DNA of 64,000 nt from Bolinopsis microptera (Eukaryota; Ctenophora; Tentaculata; Lobata; Bolinopsidae): contig NC_087079.1 in the NCBI RefSeq assembly GCF_026151205.1, positions 11,088,635 to 11,152,634 of the forward strand. The letters run 5' to 3'. The notes beneath the pieces were generated by a model. The model worked only from the letters and a program-made list of their open reading frames with translations, did not search any database and had not been told where the DNA came from. Positions 48,340-59,297 of this stretch are shown in pieces. The translations under genes were made by a program, and so were the position numbers. The first letter of the stretch is position 1. Each line of letters starts with the position of its first letter.

Positions 48340-49961
48340 TTCGACGAATCTGAAGACAAGACTAAACTGCTATCGTACTCAACGGGTCTCATATCACAGA
48401 AAGAGAAGGATAATGTCAACCCAGAAGATTGCATTTCAGTTGGTACTGCCCTCCAGAAAGAGCTGGATGGCAAAAGCTTTATCGATAAGTTTCGAGTAGG
48501 AAACTTGACCCTTCTGAAGAGGACAGCGAGGGTGAACGAAAAAGACATTGTTATAGACTCATTGACAATTTTTAATCGGCTTGACTTCGCATCTGAACGA
48601 GAGTCTACACTGGAGGAAAGCTTCTAATATGAGCTCACAGCAATGCCGATGAGTCTTTTTAACAATGAGCAGTTGATGAGAAAGGCAAACAAGGCAGCCC
48701 TTGGGCAATACCTCAAGAATGTTGTTGATTGTACTGTGACATTTAGCAACCCATCCTCTCCATTAATAATTGATGGTGGATGGCTACTCTATCAAGTTAC
48801 CTCGTTCACAGGCTTTGAAACATACGGCGACATAGCTAATGAATACCTTAAGCTAGTTCCGAAATCCGAACAGCGGAAAGTGATTGTTGTGTTTGATGGC
48901 TATGCCCGATCAACAAAAGATCATGAGCAATAAGAGCATCAGCGAAGAATCAAGGCATACTGCTCTGATATAGCTATTAAAAGTACTACTGTGTGCACAG
49001 TTCCGATGAAAAAACTGTTCAGCAACTCAAAGAACAACCATGAGCTTATAAAGCTTCTGTCGAACGTTTTTACAGAACATGGAATTGAAGTACATGTAGC
49101 TACTGATGATGCTGATACCATGGTAGCTAGTAAAGCTTTAAACTTGTCCTTCTACGAAAATGTTGAGGTAAAAGCAGAGGATACTGATATACTTTGCCTC
49201 CTTATTCATCATTTTACTGAGAATGACAATGAAATTGTGATGACGACAAGAAACGGCTCACACTCGATCAGTAAAATAGTAAATGCTCTTGATGCCAACA
49301 TAAAACACATATTACTGTTTGTTCACAGTTTCCCAGGATGTGACACGGTCAGCAGTATACATGGCTTTGGTAAGGTGAAGATATTGAAAAAGGCAGTTTC
49401 TCTTCATGAGGAGGGTCATTTAGCATCATTACTCACTGTGAGAGTTTCAACAAATGAAGTAATTGAAGCTGGCCTCTCCTAACTCCTTGTTTCAACATAT
49501 CTATGGAGATAAAACCAAGGCACTTGAAACTCTCAGATTTCTCAGCTTACAGCTACAGTAGAATGATAGCAAAGAAAAAACTCAACCCATCAAGGCTACC
49601 ACCGTCTACATCCTCTGCAACTGAGCATATATTAAGATCATATCTTCAGTACCATAACTGGGTGACACTCGACACTGCAAGTCTAAATCCACTACATTAT
49701 GGATGGGAGATGAGTTCTGAAGGATACTACCTGCCAATCCCGACTAAAGCTGCAATTGCCCCGGCAGGGATGCTCAACCTCATTTGCTGCAATTGCTCGG
49801 TGGAGGTTGAGAACCCTTGTAAGTACTTAAGGTGTTCCTGACGGAAGTATGGCTTTAAATGTCTACCTGCATGTGGCCAATGTCATGGATTAAGTTGCAC
49901 TAATGCACCCGAAAGACAGGACGATTCAGGAGAATCAAACAACTCTGAGGAAATGGGATAG
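48340..49961 (+). pseudogene. decayed FEN/PIN-like nuclease gene, right copy
   Basis: Same gene family as 39652-41028 but longer at the 5' side: in-frame coding from 48340 (FDESEDKTKLL..., LFNRLDFASERE) precedes the shared part. Lesions: TAA 48625-48627 (CAA in the left copy), TAA 48931-48933 (shared), a frameshift near 49480-49505 with stops, and TGA 49839-49841 replacing a Cys in the Cys-rich tail. Otherwise the acidic nuclease motifs (DDADTMVA, EDTDIL, GCDT) and the tail KYGFKCLPACGQCHGLSC are clear. The family is repetitive in many animal genomes and appears transposon-associated; its biochemical activity is not established to my knowledge. Confidence 0.78.
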
Positions 49962-50504
49962 CCAGAAGTGACCTAATAGTTGCCAATCAAAGACACCATG
50001 CTAATAATTCAGGACCTTTTTTTACAGAATTTGATGTGATATGTATATTATTTACTATACTAATATAAGGATCAATTGACAATTGAAAGTAAATTTTAGA
50101 ACTTGAATACTGATAACTAGACAATGTTTTAATTGTACAACAATTTTGCTAAATTTCCAAATTTAAGTAAAATTTCAAAATTTTAGTAAATTTTTGAGAG
50201 GTTAGCCTATAAAAATGAAATTATCTCAATAAGTAAAGATCTGACGACCCTGAAACACTGATTCGCCCCACACAATGTCACTATTGCGGTCATTTTGCAC
50301 CCCCTATGGTGCTCCTGGGGGTCTTTATTACGATAGTTACGAGTTTTTCAAGTGCGGTCCTCAGGATGACATACGCGCCTGAAGAAAATTGGCTGTAACT
50401 TTTTTTGCTCAACAGATCCAGATTGGAAACTCTTTGGGGTGGTTCCTGACACTATGGACAACACATTCCTGTAAAAATCAGCTTGTTGCAAATTTTTTCC
50501 CAGA
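48585..50504 (+). repeat. right arm of the large inverted duplication
   Basis: Mirror of 39101-41028, with the same three ORF blocks encoding identical peptides. The non-coding tail after 49961 (including CCTATGGTGCTCCTGGGGG) is also duplicated. The outer border is at 50504, after TTTTTTCCCAGA. The central symmetry point, about 44.8 kb, falls inside the LINE. Confidence 0.92.
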
Positions 50505-50988
50505 TGGTCCTGTATGAATGTTAATTGTCCCTAACTACATTTCTTTAATCAGAACTAAAAATGTCATAGCTGAAATCGATGGATCAGTTGGATAAAAGTT
50601 GAAACTGGTATAACGTGATTCTAACCCCGGCCGGGTTAACACTCAAAAAAAGGGGGGACCCCCAACCCATGTAGCTGAGACACCTCACAGCAAGTAGACC
50701 AAAGTGGCTCTTGGTTGTGAAAGGTGTATCAACTACCCGCCAACTACCCGGGTTAACACTTGGCCGTAAATCTCTGTTTGACATTTAGAGTTCTAAATGT
50801 CGAATGTCCACCATCATTGATATATAAACAAAATGAATGTTGACGTCTTTTTCGCTGACACTAAAAACACAAAAAAAGGTATTTTTGTGAAAATATGACA
50901 ATATTCGCTTTAGCGCTCGATTTTCATACAACAGTGTAAATTTTCGAAAATATGCGCGGCGCGCCTAAAATTTTGGTTCAATTTAAAA

Positions 50989-51683
50989 TTAATTTTTGTC
51001 AGAATTATATTAAATCTATTTAAATTAGTCGTTATTACAAGAGTTATGGAAAAAATTCTAAATATAGCACTTAAAAACCAAACATTAAGTGCGCGCAAAA
51101 AGCCTACATTTTGACCACCTTTTTAGCCTTGGATTTTGGATTTTTACTTTTAAAATTAAGGGACTCGTTTTATTTTATATTATTTTATTTATTATGCGGC
51201 CTGGCTGTGTTCCAACTATTTTTATGCACATTTTGCTGGCATGTCGACAAAGTTAAATTGCTCAAATATTTGCTCTAACCAGAGCCCTCTCGCTTGCAGT
51301 AGCGCGTCACGCAGTACGCGTAGGCACATGGCTATGTGAACAAAATATCAAAAAAACATGGTTTTTGGCCTTTGGCCCAAAAATCGATTTAGTGAAGTGT
51401 ATTAAAGGTGTTCTTACTCAGATTTTAGTATTTTTATTAGTCTAGTTGAATTATACTTTAATTTAGAAAGTGTTCAACTATTACATAATGTAAAGTTAAA
51501 CAGTAACCTTACTGGGCCGCGCTCAGCCTGTCATTCCGCCTAATCTCTATTCGGTGTTGTTTACCAACATTAAAGCCTGGGGTCCTCAGGTAAACAGTAA
51601 CCATAAAATGAAAACTTTCCTTAAAACATTAAAGGCTCAAACTCGAAAAAAGTCAGGGTTACTTTTGTCATACGTTGTTTGAC
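50989..51683 (-). repeat. dispersed 0.7 kb repeat, copy 2
   Basis: Inverted, near-identical copy of 25013-25710, ending ATACGTTGTTTGAC at 51683. Differences are single bases (for example GGCCTGGCTG against GGCCCGGCTG). Unlike copy 1 it is intact at both borders, so it shows what copy 1 looked like beyond the N gap. Confidence 0.88.
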
Positions 51684-53779
51684 GATTTGCATCGCACTAC
51701 GGTTATTGCTCGTCGTACTGCACTTGAGTGGTCTGTATGTTTCCCCACCAGAAGTTATCGGTGCAATTGTCTACTTTCTTTTATCTCTTTTTAATCTTTT
51801 ATCTCCGTACACGTACGCTTATTCTTAATTTTCAGATGAGCCTATTTGATTAAATTTTGTCAGTTTTTGTGCTTATTTGCTCTGATTTCGTTTATAAAAA
51901 CTAATGTACCAGTGATAACTATTTTACAGTTATATATTTTGTTTGAAAGAAATTCGTCGTCAAATGTTTAATGCTACATATTGATCGTTATAATTGAATT
52001 AATACTATGTCAGATTTGAGTATGACGTAGAAATGTCGATAGGTTATTGGAGCTATTTTATTTCCATTCATTAGAATCTGTCTTCACAGAGTCTATTCAG
52101 AAAAGCAATCGAAAATTTGATAAAGATACCAGAGCGTATAATTTGGAAAAACCCCACTCCCCACGCTGATTAGTATATATTGTGAACGACCCCAAAATAT
52201 CAATAAATTGTTCAAATATTAATAATTATATACATTGGTTTTTAACAATTAATGTTATAATGGATGATCGAATGATCACTGATGTCTGTCTCAATACACT
52301 TTTTTCTTAACATATGTCTATATAGCTATAGAAGGCTGGAAAATACGCCTATATCTTGCGTGCGAATAAGCAAAAAGTTACAATATAAATCTTCACTGTT
52401 AATAAATAATAATGTTAATTATATAATGTACCTATAGGACCCTTAATCAGTAAAAAAAAATCTTACCACTTATACATTTCTGTAATCCTACCACTGCACT
52501 TGAATATATCACTTTTAACATTCTCGTTTTAAACATTCAAATATTGTCGATAAATTCAACGATTATAAAAGCAATGTGTTATAAATATTAAAAGTACGGT
52601 AGTCGAATAAATTTAATAGAAAGAAATGGTCAATAACTGCAGTGTAAACCAAATGATTACGGAAAGATTCACTGATCAGGTGAAAAATCAAAAAAATACG
52701 TTCAATATAATCTTTTAACAGGTATTTTGCGATTTTTGTTGACAACTTGATAATTGTTGCATATTTAAATTATTTCCTTTTCAGAGTAATTAAATTGAAA
52801 TTAAAGAGCTATATCATTAAAAGGATTAAAATAATCAATATAGAATAATAATTTTTCAAACCAAGGAAACCACAATTATAGTTAAAATTGAGATAATTAT
52901 TAATTACTAATAATATGATCTGTTAAGATATAATTATGATATATTACAAAAGTTTATCGAATTTTGTAAAAGTTAAATACAACTGTCATGCATCATTTCG
53001 AGTTTACTTTCGGTTTTCACTTTCACTTAAAGTTCTTGATGTGATTTCCACTACGCTAGATTATCTGCCAAGATTCTGATTCATCTCGTCCACATGTTCT
53101 CTCATCGAGCTGATATAAAATCAATTATCAAGAAGAAAAAACTGCCTAGCTCCAAATTACTGGTATTTAAACAAACGAAGTAGTAAAATTCCAGTCCACA
53201 AAGGACCACAGAGTTTGGAAATTTGCGTTAACATTTCGGTCACCAAAATCAGTGTGTACACACTTGATTTACAGTTTATTAGTTTTACCGGGTGAAAATT
53301 AGTAAATAATTTTTAAAAATACCGCACATAATGACACTCTGTTTCAATACACCCGAACTGGTTGTGTAGTAGAGATCTTGGTACTGTGTATTTGGAGCAC
53401 TTCTAGATTCCTTCAGCTTGAAATCCGGACTAAGGCTCCCGTCCAATGCGCCTGGCATTTCAATTGTCAAGAATTTTAAATAATGTGAATTTGCAGAATA
53501 CTAAAATAATTGTGAATATCATTATGACGATGTAATTTAAACTTATTTTCTTGGCCTACATTTCTTGCTTTCTCAAAATAAATTTAAATCATTAACACAA
53601 ATGTTCGGCCCCCCCCGAAAGAACAAGCCAGTTGTGAAAACATTAAGGACGTCTAACCAGTTAGCAAGTCTCCAGGGTAGCCTCCTCCGGAACTTGTTCC
53701 CACTCTTTCCTAGACTTGGAAATATGAACAAATCGCTTCGTCGTAGTCGTATCCTGGAAAATAAACAGGTTGTGTGTTG
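51684..53779. other. AT-rich non-coding stretch
   Basis: No supportable gene. Short ORFs are typical of AT-rich sequence. Confidence 0.5.
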
Positions 53780-53950
53780 TCACGTGATCAGGGTTATGTA
53801 GTCTCGTGATCAAGGCTTATGTAGTCAAGTGTGCAGGGCTTTTGACGTCACGTTATCAGGGCTTATGGACGTCACGTGATCATGGCTTTTGTAGTCAAGG
53901 TTCAGGGCCTTATGACGTCACGTTGTTCAGGGCTCTTGACGTCACGTGAC
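53780..53950. repeat. 23-24-bp minisatellite with CRE and E-box words
   Basis: Around 7.5 diverged units of TCACGTGATCAGGGCTTATG plus GACG/TAG. Unit borders create TGACGTCACGTGA, which contains a CRE palindrome (TGACGTCA) overlapping an E-box (CACGTG). At least four units keep TGACGTCACG. No gene has been found next to it. Confidence 0.85.
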
Positions 53951-56246
53951 AAAGTGTAATGACCACATTTATGTTTGAATGGCAGATATTTATGTTGTCA
54001 CATGTTCCTTTATGTTGAACATAATAGTAAAGGGGAGGGATGGTTCCAACCCATCATATTCATCTAGGTGACAAAGCCGATGCTTTATACTGCTTTCAGT
54101 GAACATGCAATTAGGGGGGGATAAAATGCCTTTACATATTATGAATGAAATGTTTTTATATGAGCGGAATTCATCCCGCCTATACTGAGCCATAGTCAGA
54201 AAACTCAAGTGATTTTTTGTCATGCTGATATATCATTTTAAAAAGGACTAAGAGTACAATGTTTCATTGTTTGGAAAAACAAGGATGTAGTACAGATATG
54301 TGCTGCAGTCTATAGCTTAACTTTTGGATGTGCTAGAAATAGAATAGCATTAAAGTTACAGATCGACGGGGCTTTTGTGGTTTATTGTTTATTCCGATCT
54401 CGAACCTCCGAGTATAGTCTAGACTAATAGGCGCTATTGTTTGATTGTTTGCAATGTGTTGGACGCCATGCACCTCGTGATGAATATCTTGGATAAAGTA
54501 AATAAAAAACGACTCCTTTGAAAGGTATTATACATTGTCCTGCATTCTTCCTCGTCATGCTGGATTTCTCTTCGGATCGACACGTGTTTTGAATAAATAC
54601 AACGTTGTAGACATTTAGGAGAATGGTTCAGTTATCGTTTTGCCATATTAATTTTAAAGCGTCGATTCGTTGACCACAGCATTGCTGGTTTTTTGTTGAT
54701 TTATTTTATCGTTGAATGAATGACTATTGCAATAAAAAATCACGCTATGCCGTCTGCATTACAGTTTAACGATAATGTTAGCGATTATGTTAATCTAATA
54801 ATCATTTATAACAGGTACGATTAACACACTTTTGGCTTCCGGAAATTTACAACAGACTGGAGATTATCCCCCAAATCACAATTCAATCATTTCAAGCTTT
54901 TTAAAATTCATTTCTAAAAGGATATTAGAAAATGGGTACACAAACTACAAAGGCCGATTATTCAGTTTATATCTCTTCAGGTGTTTTTGACACACGCAAG
55001 ATCACTAGAGGAGCAGAGAACCCATGGCGAAAGGATACGTAAAAAACCCCCCCCCGGCATCGAATTGCATTAAAAACCCATGAAGAAAAGGATATGTAAA
55101 AACGGCACCGTAATCAGAATTCGTATTGCGAAATCGGCTACCATATGAGCTAGGAAAAAGTGTCAATACAATTTGTTTCTTCATATTTATTTCAGTTATG
55201 TGTGATAGTTGTGGCACTGCTGTGATATCTGGTCTTATACTGCTGCATGAAAAGGAACAATGTCGATCAATTCAGAAACAGATCAATTCAATATGGAGAG
55301 TCCAGACCAATTGGCCTCCGACCCAAACCGCCTAAGTTACGTTCTCGCACGTCTGAAGTATTAGCAATGTTGAATCAACTCAGAGGGTTAAATGTTAACA
55401 GTCGGTTTAATTTCATCTTATGAAAAATTGAATAAACTTTTTAACAGAAGAAGACTTTAAATACTGAATTTTTGGCAATTCGGGTAACCTGTCGATGGTC
55501 ACATATAGTACGGTTAAGGCACGCGTTAAGTACGTGCAGTTAACCGTGTGTTATGCGACCATCTGAAAGATTACTCGAATAGTCGAGTTTTTTTATAGGT
55601 TGATATAACTTTTTAAAAGTAATTAGTTTTAAATAATTTCAACACTTCAAAAATCTATTGCATTTATGTGTATTAATTTAGTAACGCGATGGGAATATTT
55701 TAAGCGGGTCGTATCCTGTCCAAACCCAGGATATATTACATGAAGACTCTTGTTGTAACTTTGTATGAAAAGCTTAATATGAGTGTTTTTAAAACATTTA
55801 TTGATATCTTTTAATTATCAATGACAGAAAAGTTTCCATAATTATGTGAAAAATCCATAACAGCGGGAAAAAACCTTGTATGCAACCAAAAATCTGCGGG
55901 TAGCATAGATAATAGATATCGACGAACCCAGGCATTGTCAGCTGGAAATATTAATTTTAAGGAATGATCAAAATTCTTGCAACTTCAAAAATATCAGAAT
56001 CTGAAATCACGGTGATCCCCCCTGACTATTAGTCTACACCACGTGAGATGGAGGCACCTTGCCAGATTATCTGAGGTGCCAAAGACCGTGTTGTTTTTCT
56101 CTAGTGGAAGATTGCGACAATGCATATGCAATATTGCACTAAAAGCGTTATGTTATGGGGGGGGGGGGGGGGGGGCTGGGGGCACACTCCACTTAATTAA
56201 TAACAATTTAAGTTGCTGTGTGCCATATTACCAATACCACAGGTGA
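53951..56246. other. non-coding stretch
   Basis: No gene identified. It contains a diverged tandem pair near 55017-55110 (AACCCATGGCGAAAGGATA / AACCCATGAAGAAAAGGATA), a hairpin at 55494-55563 and a 20-base G run at 56157-56176. Confidence 0.45.
55494..55563. repeat. 70-bp imperfect hairpin
   Basis: GATGGTCACATATAGTACGG at 55494 pairs with the complement of the segment ending GTTATGCGACCATC at 55563. The inner stem GGTTAAGGCACG / CGTGCAGTTAACC leaves a loop of only a few bases. It could be a short palindromic MITE remnant or a precursor-like RNA hairpin. The sequence alone does not decide. Confidence 0.6.
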
Positions 56247-56513
56247 GTAGAAAATGGTTCACATTCGACACCATGTTTTCATTTAGTGTACCTTCCACAG
56301 TGTTGTACGGATAGTTGAACATTGTCAATTATTCTTTACGTTTATGTTATGGTGGGCTAGTTTACTAAGTTAGTTTGATGATTTGTAATTTAAATGATGA
56401 ACATAAAGTTTACCCTGTGGAGTATTGCGTTGGTGCCCATTAAAATGGTAGCAGATTTGGCAGCTGTTGGTATATGGGGCTGATTGTTTTGACAAATGAC
56501 AATAATTTACCGA
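56247..56513. repeat. direct repeat, copy 1
   Basis: Begins GTAGAAAATGGTTCACATTC and ends AATAATTTACCG. It is repeated at 57873-58140 in the same orientation with many small indels. Confidence 0.8.
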
Positions 56514-57204
56514 TTTGACCGGGGGCACTTATAAATTGCTGATGTGCCATATTACCCATACCACTGGTGAGTTATACACGCTGTTATTTCGTTGCTAATT
56601 TGTGCCTCTGTTATCAGCAGCGCTTATCATCTCAACCTTCTCTATACTCCAGCTACAGCTTGTTTTACGGGATTACTATTACATGTGAAAACTGATCAAC
56701 GGATATACGCCGACAGTAGCCGATCGTTTCAAATTTGACTTATGTAGAGACCGATGACGAAAAGTTCAACTTGATACCGTGAAAAGTGTAAAGTCGATTG
56801 TGTTCAAGAACTAAATCATTGAGAGCGTGAACAAAATTGGTAACATGGGGGATTTAGCGGCAAAGTTTTTGCAAGATGCAGGCTCATTGAGAGACAGCAT
56901 AAACATGATATAAATCAGAGGGTACACGTAGTCAGTATCAGTCTAGTATGTACAGCTGCAGGACAAGTTATAAAACTACCAGGAGCAACTATTATCTGCA
57001 AAAGAAGACTTTCTAAGGCAATAGAGTTAACGAACATCTCAAGACTGAGTTTTTTGAGGGTGTTCAGAAAGAAGTCAGTTCAGTTTAACAAAGTTTAGCG
57101 ATGTGGTGAAATCCGGTAGATTCGAGAACTCAGCTGCGATTTCTACAGAATCCATTAAATAGTTGCCAAGCAAATTGCTGTGGAGGGGAGGAGTTGGGTA
57201 GGAA

Positions 57205-57530
57205 ACATCATGGTTCTTTGGGCTATGCGTGGAGGTCAATGAGGAGATCAATACAAAAGTCGCTGAAGTATTGGGATCATTGGGAGAGAACCGAGTTGAG
57301 GCTTGTAGAATCGGCAAGAAATCACCGTCAGACTGCAAGACCGGTTAAAGTTCCTTTTCCAGTTCTTCGATTGTGCAACAAATACTGGAAGAAGTCGAGT
57401 AAACTGTGTGAACAGAGAGATTTAAGAGGTGTTCTAGTCCAGATCGTACAGCAGAAGGAGAAGCTCAGCGTAAAGTACTTGTCCTAGAGCTAAAAAGAAG
57501 AGCTGTATTGAGAAGGACAAATAAACTCTC
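57205..57530 (+). pseudogene. LINE ORF1 (RRM/coiled-coil type) relic with frameshifts
   Basis: Pieces of a retrotransposon ORF1 are readable in two alternating frames: EVNEEINTKVAEVLGSLGE and RVEACRIGKKSP, then RPVKV, then SSSSIVQQILEE, then KSSKLCEQRDLR, then SPDRTAEGEAQRKVLVLELK. The order is that of ORF1 proteins in several LINE clades. At least four small frameshifts break it. These could be decay or uncorrected read errors, since the surrounding sequence also looks poorly polished. Confidence 0.6.
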
Positions 57531-57872
57531 ATTGTGAAGGGAAGATTTGTAGCTTGAGAGGGCAACAAATGAGTTTCTAATATTTTTCGTGTTGTGAGCA
57601 ATCGAAAAGTTTAGCTCTATCGTGTATTTGTTTTGTGTGCTTAGTTTTGTCGAAGGATTAACCATTTTTTTCATTTATACATACTGTCAGTTTCAAGGGG
57701 TTAATCTGGTTTTTAGGCGAATATTGTTAAGAGTTCGCTGTTTTCATTACTCTTAGGCAGTGGTGCGCCTTATACATACTTTCATATGTATAGTTACAAG
57801 TTTAAAATTGCGTTCAGTACTATTTTTAAGTAAACATTACTGGGGTAGTGAAACCCAGTTCCCAAGCAATCA

Positions 57873-58140
57873 GGTAGAAAATGGTTCACATTCGGCACCA
57901 TGTTTTTCATTTAGTGTACCTTCCGTGAATGTAGGATAGTGACAATTGTCTTATATCTTTGCGTTAATGTTTGGTTGGCTGTTTATAAGTTAGTTGATAG
58001 ATTTGTATTTAATGATGAACATTACGTTTACCACTGTGGATGTATTGCGTCTGGTGCCCACTTAAAATGGTAGCAGACAATTTGGCAGCTGTGTGTAATG
58101 GGGCCTGATTGTTTTGGACAAATGGACAATAATTTACCGG
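57873..58140. repeat. direct repeat, copy 2
   Basis: Indel-rich second copy of 56247-56513 (TGATGAACATTACGTTTACC against TGATGAACATAAAGTTTACC). The pair brackets the LINE ORF1 relic but lacks TG...CA ends, so it is not clearly an LTR pair. Confidence 0.8.
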
Positions 58141-58330
58141 TTCAGATGCAAAGATTTACTTTGGCAATGGGTGTATATATAATTACCTATAGTTTTACTG
58201 AGACTAAATGAGCGAGTATTCCAAAAATGACAAGTCGTGTTATGTTATAATCCTGAGTAATTTGTTGTAATACAATATTACTACACGTAAATTTAGCTTC
58301 ATTCAGTTAGCACGCTGGAAAATATCAATT

Positions 58331-58595
58331 CTCTGCGAATGATCACTGATAACAATACCCCAAAATTTCCAGATAACATTACCATGGCAACATTACCAGA
58401 CTACTCTAACCCTTACCATTTATGGAATACACACCCCCAGAAAGGTAAAAACCCCCCCCTCTGGAGGATACCACACCCTAGTCCTCTTCTCCACTCTCCT
58501 CGGAGACCAGTGCTATCCTTTGGGTCCATTCAAGGTTCAACGAGTTTAAAGCTGGCACATGTTCCTGGTGCAGTGATCCAGCATATAGCGGTCTG

Positions 58596-58639
<44 letters not shown>

Positions 58640-59297
58640 CTCATCCTGTCTGTGGTGTACGTGTTCGCTAATTTTCTGGTCACCTGTTGCAGACTCGTGA
58701 GGATTATGTCTCATTCATATGTGTTTTCCAGGGTCTATGTTGTTTACGTGCCTTTGGAAGCAGTCTAATCTGGTGTGCCTGCTACCTCTAGGCAAGCTCC
58801 TGATCCGGAGTACCCTCTACATACCAGGTATTTCACAAGACAAGGAGCAAACATCGTGTGTTGTTTTGGTTCTGGGCTTGGGTCCCCCTGTAACAAAGTT
58901 GATTGTGGAACAAGTCCTGACGTACAGTTACGGACTTACAGGCTTTACAGCTGCGGGAATACAAGTCACCGCAGAAATCTGGACCAAGTTCCTCGCCGGA
59001 TCCACTTCTTCTCGCCAGTCAGCTACACATAATAGTACTCATGACCACTATGCGGACATCTGGTTCACCTAATCAGAGCAAGTAGCGCTTACTACGGTCA
59101 CATGGTCAGTGTCCAATGCATGGATGGTGACTGTCCTCGGCCACTGCTATTGTCTACTTTCTCTCTGTTCTCCCCTATGGTGGCTTACTCGATGCAGTAG
59201 CGTGTACTTTTTTCTTTTGTGGAGGAATACCTTCAGTTGTTCATCTTACTTTGCTCACCTACTTGAGGGCGGCAAAGTACCTGCTCTTACTTAAACG
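58331..59297 (+). CDS. possible exons of an unidentified membrane protein
   Basis: Several plus-strand open pieces have splice-like borders: before a donor at about 58445 (CAGAAAG|GTAAAA), 58731-58829 (TTTTCCAG acceptor, ACCAG|GTATTT donor), about 58845-59072 and about 59140-59297. Some encode hydrophobic segments (VLVLGLGPPVTKLIVEQVL; AVACTFFFCGGIPSVVHLTL). I recognise no family and cannot join the pieces in one frame. A 40-base G run at 58598-58637 interrupts the region. Treat as a hint only. Confidence 0.2.
58598..58637 (+). repeat. poly-G tract (40 G)
   Basis: Forty consecutive G. Similar runs are at 23619-23656, 56157-56176 and 36492-36504. Such tracts can form G-quadruplexes, or be assembly or base-calling artefacts. 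Confidence 0.9.

Noticed and set aside
56247-58140. LTR retrotransposon
   Set aside because: The flanking repeats lack TG...CA ends, primer-binding site and polypurine tract, and the internal coding is LINE-like.
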